A program made the translations under genes and the position numbers. The notes under the pieces are model-generated. The model was not told the DNA's origin, did not search any database, and saw nothing but the letters and a program-made list of their open reading frames with translations. A DNA stretch of 64,000 bases from Streptomyces hyaluromycini (GTDB lineage: Bacteria > Actinomycetota > Actinomycetes > Streptomycetales > Streptomycetaceae), in the NCBI RefSeq assembly GCF_002217755.1, contig NZ_BCFL01000025.1, positions 55,356 to 119,355 of the forward strand, read 5' to 3'. Each line of letters begins with the position of its first letter. Position 1 is the stretch's first letter. Shown here piece by piece: positions 31,801 to 36,766 of this stretch.

Positions 31801-34800
31801 CTGTCGTCGGCGAAGGGGTCGGCCGCCGACCGGCCCGTCCGCTCCCCGTCGGCGCCGCTCCTGCCGAGAGCGGTGTCCACCGCCCGCGTGACCTCGTGGC
31901 GGATCCGTTCGGTGAACGCCGCGTCCACGGCCCGGGCGTGGCCGAGCATGGCCCGTAGCCGGACGTCGGCCAGGGTGGCGGGCACGGCGTCCGGTACCGG
32001 GTGCCGCAGCCGGTCGGCCAGGGCGGCCGGGTCTCGGAGGAGCCGGCCGGCCACGTCGTCCCCGCCTTCGGGGAGGTGCCGTCCGCCGAACACGTCGTCC
32101 CGGCGGAAGTCCTGCACCGCCCCGTCGAACTCCCTCGCGAACAGGTCCAGGGCGCGCCGGCGTGTCACGATCCGCTCGACGTGCAGGGGCAGTTGCTCGC
32201 GCAGCGCGTCGTGCACCGCCTGCCACCGCGCCTGGGACACCGCTCCGCCGCCCGCCTCCTTCGCGAGCAGCGTGTAGCCGTCGTGCAGGTGCTCCCGGTA
32301 CGACTCCTCTACGGCGGTGCGCGGAGTACCGGACGCCGGCGGGTGTCCGTCCTCGGTCCGCTCGGTCTCCAGATGGCGGCCGGCGAACAGGTCCCCGGCC
32401 GTGAATCGCTCTACGGCCCGGCCCACCTCGCCGGGGACGTCCTTCGAGACCCGTTCGAACCCGGCCTCCAGGTCGAGCCGCGTGTTCAGCGCCCGGTCAC
32501 GCGTCCCCCGGAATCCGCGCCAGTACGCGTCGCGTGCCGCGGAGTCGGCGATGCCTGCCGTCGGCACCGGCGCGGCTGCGTCCGCGGGCGCGTGGGCGGT
32601 GGGGGCGCGGTCGTGGTCCGGGGTCGTCAACCTGGTGGTGAAGCCCGGCAGTTCGCCGGACCCGGTCCTGGGCGGACGGTTTCCGGGACCCGCCGTGTCC
32701 GTGGTCCGGCCGGCCGGGGCGGGCGGTGTGCCTCCCGGGTCCGGCGGCGGGGTGGCGGCCGCCGCCGCCTCGCGGACGCTGCGCGCCGCGTCCAGATCGG
32801 CGCGGAGCCGGGCGGTGAGGTCGGCGCGCCGGGTGAGCCAGGAGCCGGTGGCCGCGTCCAGCGCGCCGGCACCCGGAGAGGTGTCCGCCGTGGGCGCCCT
32901 GCCCGGTTCCGGCGCGGTGGCGTCCGCGAGCGGGGAACGGCCGGGGACGACGGTGTCGAACAGGTCGGCCACACGCGTGCGATGCGTGTCGATGTGGCGC
33001 TGGGCGAGGGCGGGCGGAAGGCCGTCGCTCTCCCTCGTGACGGCCCGGGCCTCGGCGACGGCGCCACCGACCGCCGCGTCGCGGGCGGCCGCCCTGGCCA
33101 CGTGGTACTGCGCCTCGCGCAGATACGTTCCGCGGGGGTTGTCCGCCTCGCCGGTGGAGGTCGTGACGGTGAGCGCGTCCGGGCGCTCGGCGTGCGGCCG
33201 GTCGGCGCGGGTCAGGGACACCGCAGCCGCGGCCTCCCGGTCCGGGCCGACCGCAAGCGGGTGGTCCCGCAGCCCGAAGGTGTCGGTGAAACGGGAGCCG
33301 AGGGCGGGCAGGATGCGATGCCACGCTTCCCCGGCGGTATTCTGGACGGCCGCGACGGCGACGCGTGCGGCCTGCTCACGACCGAGCCGGCCGTCCACCT
33401 GGGCAGGCAACTCCGCCACCCGCGCCGCGACCCGCTCCTGCCACACGGCTTCGGGCCGCCGCTCCACAACCACCGGACCGGACGCCGCGTGCGGATCGGC
33501 CGGCGCGGGCGCTATGGATTCCGGGTGCGTGGTGGATTCCGGGTGCGCATTCGATGCCGGGTGCGTGGTCGGTCCCGCGTCCGCCGTCGGCAGCGGATGC
33601 ACGGTCGATCCCGCGTCCGACGTCGATGCCGGATACGCCATCGATTCCGTATCCACCGTCGATGCCGGGCGTGCCGTCGATCCCGTCTCAGCCCTCGACC
33701 CCGCGTCCGCCCGCGGCCCCGATCCAGTTGTCGGTCCCGCGTCCGCCGTCGTTGCTGTGTTCGGGTCGGAAGACGTGCGCGAACCGAGGTCGAGCGCGCC
33801 GGGCCGGGGTTCGGCGGTCGGGCCCGTTTCGGTAGCGGCCGTGGCGGGGCCCGTGCCGGGCGTGGCGGGGCTTGCCTCGTCGGCGGTCCGGTGGTCCGGT
33901 GCCGACGCCGTGCGCTCCGGTCCGCCGGCCGTGAGATGGGTGCCGGTGACCGGGTGGGCCGACGTGACGTCCCGGGCCGAGTCGGGCGTCGGCGTCCCGG
34001 TCTCCGCATGGGTGGCCGCTCCGGTCGTCTCGCCGCTGCCGGTGAGGACCGTGTCCGCGGTGGGCCGGACCGCCTCGGCCGGCGCGGTGCGGTCGCCCAC
34101 GCCCAGGCGGCCGAAGACGGCGTCGTGGTCGGCCCGCGTCTGCGCCGACCACTCCTGGCGCAACGACTCCCGCCCGGCCGGCGACAGGACGCCCTCGGCA
34201 CCCGCACCGTGACCGGCGGCGGGTACGACGCCGTCGAAGGCGCGTACGGCTGCCACCTGGCGCATGTCGGCGACCACCGCGCGGTCCAGCAGCCCGGGTA
34301 CGGCCGCCGGTTCGCCGAACGGGAGGGTGGCCTGCCCGGTGCCGGTGGACCCTTCGCGCACGGCGGGCGACGCCTCCAGCGCCGTACGCACATCCGAGCT
34401 GAACGCCTGCCATGCGGCCCGGTGCACGCGTACGGCGGCTCCCGGCTCGGTGAGCAGGTGCTCCCGGGTGGCGGCGTCGGGGAGGCCGCGGGCCCAGGTG
34501 GTGAAGTGCGTGTCGAAGGGTTCCCGCGCCGCCGCGACGACGCGCTCCGCCGCTGCCCCGCGACTCGACGCGGAGGTCCCCGCCGACACCGGCTCACCGG
34601 CACCAGCACCGGCACCGGCACCGGCACCGGCACCGACCGCAGCAGCGGTCCCCGCGGTGAAGGCCCCTGCCCGGTCAGGCGTTTCGGTGACCACATGAGC
34701 CGGGGTGGCCGTGTCGGTGCCCGGCGCGGCGACCGCCGGCTCGGCGGCCTCCCACTGCCCGCGCAGCCAGGCCCCGTCGGTCGCCTGGTCCGGCGTCGGC

Positions 34801-35723
34801 ACCCCGAAACCGGCACCCGCCCCGTCGCCGTCCGCGGGCGGCCCGGACAGGTCACCCGCCCCGGAGAACTCGGGGAGGTCGAGATGGCCCGGGAGTTTGA
34901 TGTCACCCGCGCCGCCCGGGGTCTCGCCCTTGCGGCCCCCGTACAGTCCGCCCACCGCTCCGGAGACGGCGGCCAGTCCGGCGGCGAGGCCGGCGCCGTC
35001 GAACCCGTTGATGGCGTCCGTCGTCAGGGTCGTGGCCACCCCGGTCGCCGCTCCCGCGGTCAGCTGCCCCGCCAGCGAGGCCGCGAACTTCGGCGCGACC
35101 ATGTGCCCGACCTCGTTGAAGACGCCGGCGAACGCGCCGCCGATCGCCCCGCCCTCCGCCGCCTGCAGGGTGTCGCGCAGATCCCAGTGGGTGCGGTCGC
35201 CCTTCAGGAACTGGACGACCTGCACCGCCGCGTCCGAGCCCACCATGAACGCGGTACCGATCGCCGCGTTCCGCAGGGCGGCCAGCAGGATCTGCCGGCA
35301 GATCGCCTGTACGCCCTTGACGACGGCCGCGGCCGCCTCCGGCAGGCCCCACGCGAACAACTCGGTCAGCGCGTACGCCAGCCAGATGATCTGCAGCAGC
35401 AGCGAGTACTTCGTGTACTCCATCTGCACGGCGGTCTCCCGGGCCAGGTCGCCCAGCCCCTTGGTCGACGAGGCCACGTTCGGCAGCACCGTCGCCATGT
35501 TCCGCGTGTACTGCTCGTACTCGTCGTGCAGCTGGCCGCCGACCGCGGCCAGCACCCCCGCCGTCGCCGGGTCCAGCACCCCCACCAGCCGGGTCAGATG
35601 CTGCGCGGCGGCGTCCACCGCGTCGCCGAGCCCACGCAGCCGGTCCTCGTCCCCCTTCGGGAAGTCCTGGCCCACCGCGATCTTGGCCACCCAGTCCAGC
35701 TCCGGCGGAATCATCAAACTCAT
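16869..35723 (-). CDS. Giant multidomain T7SS polymorphic toxin with TcdA/TcdB-like glycosyltransferase
   Basis: 6284-aa protein. Residues 1 to about 280 form a WXG100-like/CpnT-type helical region with hydrophobic, glycine-rich stretches (about 105-260), the usual T7SS targeting part of actinobacterial toxins. Residues about 290-1800 are low-complexity and charged helical segments. At 1813 an LKWPGG adaptor precedes module A (about 1904-2374), with GLEAE (1984-1988) and ELVSPPLA (from 2026), amidoligase-like motifs. Next is a zincin-like domain, H2696-E-I-A-H2700-Q-L-G2703-L-R-D2706, with a following L-M turn. Module B (about 2785-3260) repeats module A with GMEAE (2862-2866) and EVVSKPLA (from 2910). 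Residues about 3540-5350 are beta-rich with recurring strands. A second LKWPGG adaptor (5366) precedes the glycosyltransferase (about 5530-5950): HAIWLGG, then SDLLR and the metal/sugar-binding D5726-G-D5728. A helical tail ends the protein. Its ATGA start overlaps the upstream small gene's stop. Targeting and toxin role are inferred from architecture; the glycosyltransferase call is strongest. Confidence 0.9.
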   Translation of the reverse strand: MSLMIPPELDWVAKIAVGQDFPKGDEDRLRGLGDAVDAAAQHLTRLVGVLDPATAGVLAAVGGQLHDEYEQYTRNMATVLPNVASSTKGLGDLARETAVQMEYTKYSLLLQIIWLAYALTELFAWGLPEAAAAVVKGVQAICRQILLAALRNAAIGTAFMVGSDAAVQVVQFLKGDRTHWDLRDTLQAAEGGAIGGAFAGVFNEVGHMVAPKFAASLAGQLTAGAATGVATTLTTDAINGFDGAGLAAGLAAVSGAVGGLYGGRKGETPGGAGDIKLPGHLDLPEFSGAGDLSGPPADGDGAGAGFGVPTPDQATDGAWLRGQWEAAEPAVAAPGTDTATPAHVVTETPDRAGAFTAGTAAAVGAGAGAGAGAGAGEPVSAGTSASSRGAAAERVVAAAREPFDTHFTTWARGLPDAATREHLLTEPGAAVRVHRAAWQAFSSDVRTALEASPAVREGSTGTGQATLPFGEPAAVPGLLDRAVVADMRQVAAVRAFDGVVPAAGHGAGAEGVLSPAGRESLRQEWSAQTRADHDAVFGRLGVGDRTAPAEAVRPTADTVLTGSGETTGAATHAETGTPTPDSARDVTSAHPVTGTHLTAGGPERTASAPDHRTADEASPATPGTGPATAATETGPTAEPRPGALDLGSRTSSDPNTATTADAGPTTGSGPRADAGSRAETGSTARPASTVDTESMAYPASTSDAGSTVHPLPTADAGPTTHPASNAHPESTTHPESIAPAPADPHAASGPVVVERRPEAVWQERVAARVAELPAQVDGRLGREQAARVAVAAVQNTAGEAWHRILPALGSRFTDTFGLRDHPLAVGPDREAAAAVSLTRADRPHAERPDALTVTTSTGEADNPRGTYLREAQYHVARAAARDAAVGGAVAEARAVTRESDGLPPALAQRHIDTHRTRVADLFDTVVPGRSPLADATAPEPGRAPTADTSPGAGALDAATGSWLTRRADLTARLRADLDAARSVREAAAAATPPPDPGGTPPAPAGRTTDTAGPGNRPPRTGSGELPGFTTRLTTPDHDRAPTAHAPADAAAPVPTAGIADSAARDAYWRGFRGTRDRALNTRLDLEAGFERVSKDVPGEVGRAVERFTAGDLFAGRHLETERTEDGHPPASGTPRTAVEESYREHLHDGYTLLAKEAGGGAVSQARWQAVHDALREQLPLHVERIVTRRRALDLFAREFDGAVQDFRRDDVFGGRHLPEGGDDVAGRLLRDPAALADRLRHPVPDAVPATLADVRLRAMLGHARAVDAAFTERIRHEVTRAVDTALGRSGADGERTGRSAADPFADDSVRELRANLDRQVRELSERERSIGGALRVVDRELAAPEEDLRGQYAPQEARDWARRSFQEDLRSAFARIHADPDGPAGDRAAAWERHVEQASTEEAIAARLAYAEYRHLRTAEAERAFEQAHTDFQRSHTLTPLSETQRERVHEEWTKVAEQAVEDHWFGHLARPDFRSPRPGEDGLRTAEPRAFTDALPRLRATLPDRFTHETDLEHVLSDAGRDFHTLVGHPDSRFSHRHSVRDTTLDRLGKAFRGETVTAYDRAWAPVSHDINAWLAHEARHENLFDETLTAHAATPLAPREPDVPPTPAPHPAEPATPPAPDGTRADDRTNGTRADDRTNGTRADDRTNGTRADDRTNGTRADDRTNDIPATASGQVQERLPEPARTADHPVLDEQRHDPADRTPGSADSEHTISDAGSDAGTLLADDDTVSEAATRVGDGTGTDDAGLKKPVTGAPQSAADITTWLKGLTRANADTAALFDRAARFREDVAVHAARPFLDETDAEPGRLKWPGGTIDLGTMAEHRNTFTSAQLLHQQVRPLGERTARAVADGGAGVGLPEASQASRRPEESTAEDRSAAGAPAGRHEESAASSGEIRVGPVTTPYDAWNAFAEAEPRRAEEVLTATRSRFAADLGDMDDAVRRAYPALTEKDHGRSVVDQAQLLVNQVLTGGRYVVEGGAWGLEAELEEFDLVLPPGPELPSTLLVSPTMQVAMEETPGAPFVELVSPPLAAVQGDNGRTTTQQFFDHFGAVWNRLNDLPLGRPVALLEVFPPAEGFRVHHQVQNQQQVLNAGIVRRGRRPQISPQYTVGVPVSAMHEFLVHVHDRSDNAYHILSALRAGLRFGNDAARSYTALFRQVDFRRLPPQTADLLPGDEDVNALRGFLGLVYTQASGRVYFGAQRRYVQLRNEDVPLEKNLVAVLSRVPMGRIRASLPPNVQGFLQNHAAWLKQEFTRRVRQSLLDDEAYGQVFRNAGVESFPLLAVPIDDTGTITVEHYLDSALSGYARVVTQNEAFGGLSELAAPDGNQGFLNPPLVPLELRFYGEDSLSFPEVRDTSLALVRVKQTLHQSALWRAARNQDRVESEWRSLHGLLNGTQQAATRFLAFLHSTGALAEVLPQDQDRLLPGPPETVSGLATAATDVQYFESNRAHRFDQPRLESATGTLSGLITELDNLSPVLGPQVRPYLQRARAATVQLHDSFRGALAAAQQSAGASSHRPRRIWEEGPRSSARAVDVSVVTDDRMGRDARWQEARAAAVPTEVSRTWIRPVGPDAPYTVDSRFTVRHLRHEGRPVTDLTVRVGIGESHDLAPEQITEMRERAREGAAYLSTADIVPELPDGSRVHVTLQFTDDPDHPLPPHDQGPPHLTVALSRDTGLPMTLTRWQAEAAPIRYAHEIAHQLGLRDSPGIPGTLMGDFGRDPETGWTENGLTPDTLRPRDVQLLHHLIGPHPDTVTTASATHGPADEPGAGDRGIIALSKTTPYDAWNAFEAADPGAAHAVLEAARERVPDEWGDSEDAIKRAYGSLTPDQKAQGRLVQADMLANIVLTGQAYAGPRGGAVGMEAEPGWVRVHVPDHLDSEVLGGYTPVVSGRTLDVVLDGVTRGQAILEVVSKPLAVLDGDHGRPAPEQFFHEFDALRNLLVASNGRTVGDVFSGSNDFTHLPELAHMPLVHRRSRLGLDWYGMHFTVGIPVSSLHEHLIHAREHAPRGLFRVKQYIDNGLLLGNEIAALYATQAIPALSHRPLPGHAAELLAEHDDISAIRGFLALMFTQASAVGSWYALSHHSSKTNVPLGKNLTVVASRTSLAGIRASLPRHLREFLDGNADHIKDRMGEYFRRALRVDPEHGGEFRRLTDGPPETLFDLASVRPAEDSPSIGEYLDAGLRDAPPVDGADQAFMLGMHTAFDGLDDNGGRLRVPLVLVEMRGYGPALSTPDEVRRWFGTLGTTARAMYEAAVGRRERAVPQSTINWVGALMANGHPVAAAFRDFLDAMTTLDTALPQNVNDGLVLTAEGINVIARGVGVAAGSPHPSWRQWAVTEQAGDHLNALAQRITGWYPATHPELHGVLGHAVRQAEELRNRLRAARPAQTGGRRPATGPRGDYAGDQLAARMGGLRLDAPGGAAAFPPAPPPTGTGTQRGGAAGNAARGTGTRRPPHRGPFIGMALTEDAMRAGLERTLADARNAQPPNPALISRLEEALESRLAGARTRPADVQPASVQSPVTSDASVGPARADQPLGSPPRTVTDDHGLPDRPGPEDVPRTDVETSDATEPAKRPPWYAEHGMLGVHTLRGADGWSRDEANGHAREIAARLADRELARAVEPHIAELLTAEGPAEWHTLLAGGRMVPLDGRVVWLRPVLHNFRAAQAPAAADAVRDYEVRYAATSVQNSETRATTRAADTLLFAALNLKTAVASAFVGTPVITGQAERITNTKVKQDVVSGRKVFVADVNAFDADLRVEIFADGQRSDPGQPYSVPRAMTVEFPDAYSQPDEPVVAPGGEPVATPAEASASTSGPQAARGPRPRLAGEVVNALDTAPVVVALQRALRAQALNPRITAEVVREATKLLNESTLLDRSRWSFTSGDPSNPVVRGLNLPGLHGFDGHFRLRTDIVGLQLIGFAPSRTRQDLGVGLARLDGHGGKSAITYSVLANVSGLNVPTLSERVRAFAPLGGLGLGTGRKWSHTLTSQPLSHAILNTDTMQARYRARVRVNVEWTSRSHPRLGTVDALTDADISVPWRDGAGAREFEEHVLGGVHSPAVRDAGPVVERGPVAAQPHVRALLREAGIAPRRTEVRPARLDTPVEEQVRRARALPAAEPPALARRHGIGYAVAAALPGAALVEEHFRSAVRDLAGRDRGVSWALVDRQLSSYFGQPALEGELHNLLAGVAHTIHVGDRRLRLSVRAHLLDHRGTVSYPMTVNNRAAVGETLAARVDTTRTVSGGLGAAVRFKVSSAARLQLGGLRFRLRADAGRAEGFTDVAKSYRRMENVNDVDEHRYDVVYELSLVPENRPREAARWWIDEPGLLAQIVVPQEHAPREHPAPGELLGAGNVSFSRSWPGEHSSGRPGEREARFDFHRGSGGLYPAFPHSPSLEALAADLFSRVHGLPQSRPGREPLLPEALSAATRPGDLAAYFGQLVEASGRVVRLPDVNGWHSTMKLRLRGYRPRRAPEAAGTGSTEIEQYAQAVARRSERRNLGVSLTFQAGLGPQLRFGSDLGNDAELADAHGAEHLDAHRPGGRVVASAHAEIGWQPYNRARERDRGAIEVTRATYADSVAFRADAAYEVTVTRWKPGRDPQSVTRYLRVTDGMELLAPARRVEDILPEEAPAPAPEPAPAPHPAPAPHPPVAETAVPETAVPETAVPETAVAETGRTGEITRGYLGGRLLPAASHPELLDADSVLPYLVERLAGRGVLRAGAADKGTPLWRSLQAAFRSESLTTQWSALTDGGVRRWFPVHAEESSALSGFAGTSHYLWVNVEVTDMAAAHAHRHRDGVRLTLRGESVTDETNVRGRGTSHGFGVEVEARGGERVPENDRQVHGALGVTAGLVGRDIRTVTAVHKDVDIYRADTRDSSEEFTHRLGFRVRMGVTTQLPEVLGSVGRTLVGAAALIARPFGTRHVVENAWYRHQPWSWQHSSDGTPLGGEVRLLVPSHLTVALDGTPAGSPLTRMPVGTPRWSGPDGTTARPGPEPRRIADLLAELHPWDVPAARAVREWAKVAGTPSRKQPDLEAAGTRDVPAVGLLTRHGLRYHQETAHSALRARISRLLAHDYQVDVAGRTVTVGFELTSAQRLHPDGQDVPFKARRYQPGGRSEHVGAERDAGRYAGLIPEGGGSGGGAVALMGREILEAGRERGDGIDGGVAETVEHNRAGTRSYAYYRFGVDVVLRGVGGRELRVHVPDGLTGMLPVADGRLAAALVAELGHLFAGPAQVSGSREEFDREAASAETFLGKQRPDVTRYWEARATALMAQEHEPPPVRHAEMTEGDAARLAVHEKIRSVIARQLYRDRDAADPEGAARRLSRDAGDLLGTRRTNSAQAQALEPHTLDPDQLLLDATNAELRRLKWPGGATDLDTVLQYRNTFTPAQLRYQPARHIGERIARTIANRGESVELRAGSPALRGNDEGGSQRRSGPSTPYGASGHRAAARGGTPGPVAGPSRRDGGVAGYRNAGELVADLRQAAVMPAVGPFQQHGALGPDLFGLRQAPAVPAVLRNPRGMPYDYSRLSADEKVEFLRRADLRAQTPGRDMDPVGWGVAQGQFSYSRRLAGREWHFGPSSRHRELLASDTLEMPRLVHAIWLGGPLNPADAPQFWERFYGGARRFGNEATFVLWTDVPRAEIRDALAGAGQGAPAGTRAARVRDLVRWAADSGVHLVNVDEVFNANRPMRLNDAFRTELAKRTGPGWAAASDLLRVAVVKEFGGLYNDGDQVIDSLADLRGIGQENRRETYAIYAERNPQSGQVNMANGVVLAPAGHPVLTMIEDMYERNYTLTQGQLYQPYLPAINARQIDMNLHRHSVMFRTGPSSFSGLFGDLGYARTLPPSVAHITVHSENTWRTAPPPGGGAEQWSRDRTLDLAKNLAHSAVRGLYNRNGDLHVTGLNEALQKSSHPDKDLVWRSVFQFLGSREDLRTQVRTVTLDSWEGGNQGWVSVQLPQDVRDMMQFTPGQQPFEWLSEYSRWATLTRAPAQAPAQARSQQWHGTAGGAPATAPTADSERDPASAGPSSRAQETRPDEAEPHRPPAEPASGALGVRTEGAEGAVAPDLAERFDALAEALVKDRGTAVGDATAAYHRDEGAAEILIGNDTETVLARQRRALRLFTAAEERQPGQDRHRELLDRLRAVHAALEATSRAPAEPGAEVPPLLLHLVHDRLRDLRWDTALPDDTLVGAVRGALGEDWRHRPDHEVGDEVARRIAAVLAPIAQPHGGMPDRTVLLGHVQRIAGDRGPEITEERLRAALAGLPPADWTLREDALAERLAAGVLDG
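30721..30855 (-). repeat. 27-bp tandem repeat x5 (RADDRTNGT) in the giant gene
   Basis: Five near-perfect 27-bp units encode the 9-residue repeat RADDRTNGT at about residues 1623-1667. The array lies in a disordered linker just before the first adaptor. Other expansions in the same gene: a 15-bp array encoding ETAVP (about 21718-21782) and an Ala-Gly hexamer run (about 34600-34640). Confidence 0.9.
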
Positions 35724-36085
35724 ACGTGCGGCCCGGCTCCCGACGCCGGGCGGTGCTCCGACGTGCCGCTGGCGCGCCGCAGTCCCTCGGCCGCCTCCGT
35801 GGTGACGTCCCCGACCTTGCCGAGATTCACGCGCATGGCATCGGTGCCGTCCATGAATTCCAGACTCACCCCGTGCACCCCGCGCACGACGTCGGTGAGC
35901 CTTCGCAGCGCAGGGACGAACTGTGACTCGAACTGCTTGCCGAGGGCGTCGGAACCCCAGATCTCGGGATCCAGGGGCAGGTTCTCGAAATTCCCGGCAC
36001 TCTCGTCCAGGTCGTTCGTGAACCCTTCGAAATACGGCAGCTCCTTGCCGATCCCGTCGGTGTCCGCGCCGAATCGCTCACCCAT
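35720..36085 (-). CDS. Small WXG100-like protein, putative partner of the giant toxin
   Basis: 121-aa acidic, mainly helical protein with no signal peptide. It carries a W-G turn (DPEIWGSDALGKQF) between two predicted helices, as in WXG100 proteins, though the spacing is atypical. ATG 36085 follows GAAGGGG by 7 nt; the in-frame ATG at 36121 lacks a box. Its stop overlaps the giant gene start (ATGA), so the two are translated together. T7SS effectors commonly need a small helical partner for targeting, and this is the obvious candidate. Function is inferred from size, turn and coupling only. Confidence 0.78.
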   Translation of the reverse strand: MGERFGADTDGIGKELPYFEGFTNDLDESAGNFENLPLDPEIWGSDALGKQFESQFVPALRRLTDVVRGVHGVSLEFMDGTDAMRVNLGKVGDVTTEAAEGLRRASGTSEHRPASGAGPHV

Positions 36086-36146
36086 GCCGATTCCCCTTCC
36101 GTTCAGCGAACCCGTCCGCACCGAAACGCATGTGACATACCGTCGG

Positions 36147-36587
36147 CTACGGTCGGGAGTCGTCCCGCCGGCTCTCGAAGAGGCCGTGCTTCAGGAAGTC
36201 CCGCATGGCCTCCTGCGACTCCGGTTCGGCGGGCAGCAGCCCCCCGATGTCCGCGGTGCCGGACAGCAGCGCCGAGGGCGACAGGCCCAGCGGCACGTGG
36301 TCGAAGACCATGGAGTCGATCTCGGCGAGTGCCGCGGCCCGTGCCTCGGCGATGGTGGTCTTGAGGACGTCGGCCAGTTCCCTGGGCGTCATCCGCCGGA
36401 ACGCGCCGGTCGGGAAGTCGATGTCGACCAGCTCACCGCGGGCGCTGACGGTCACCTTCACCACCCGTCGTGGCGCCGTCGCGGTGCCGGTGACCTCGTT
36501 GATCCGGCGCCGGACCGAGTCGGCCTCGTCCCGCCGTGCCCGGTAGTCCGCCAGCAACCGATCGATCTCCTGCTCGTACCCGGACAA
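36147..36587 (-). CDS. YbaB/EbfC family protein
   Basis: 146-aa protein with the YbaB/EbfC pattern: an N-terminal helix (YEQEIDRLLADYRARRDEAD), a central three-stranded sheet (RRVVKVTVSARGELVDIDF), then a helix (TPRELADVLKTTIAEARAAA). A C-terminal extension of about 50 residues is rich in Ser/Gly/Pro. Family members are small dimeric nucleoid-associated proteins, and diverged copies are frequent in actinobacterial ESX loci. TTG 36587 is the likely start (GGAGG 7 nt upstream); the open frame runs on but reads as low-complexity shadow. It lies between the 1120-aa substrate and the small partner gene, same strand. Confidence 0.85.
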   Translation of the reverse strand: MSGYEQEIDRLLADYRARRDEADSVRRRINEVTGTATAPRRVVKVTVSARGELVDIDFPTGAFRRMTPRELADVLKTTIAEARAAALAEIDSMVFDHVPLGLSPSALLSGTADIGGLLPAEPESQEAMRDFLKHGLFESRRDDSRP

Positions 36588-36766
36588 CGCCCGTCCTCCG
36601 TCCTGCGCCGTGCGTGGCCGTCCCCGGCCGTTCGTCAAGAGCACCGCTTCTCGCGGCCGTACCCGACGTCCAGTCAGCACCGGCCCCGGCCGCGACTTCC
36701 AGTCCCTTCGGGGCGCGCGTCCCGTTCGTACTCCCGGAAGTGTCCGTACGACCTTGTCGCGGGCCG
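36588..36766. other. Intergenic region upstream of the ybaB-like gene
   Basis: About 180 bp between the 1120-aa gene and the ybaB-like gene, without a credible gene. Room for a promoter feeding the ybaB-like/partner/giant transcription unit; no clear -10/-35 pair found. Confidence 0.4.
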
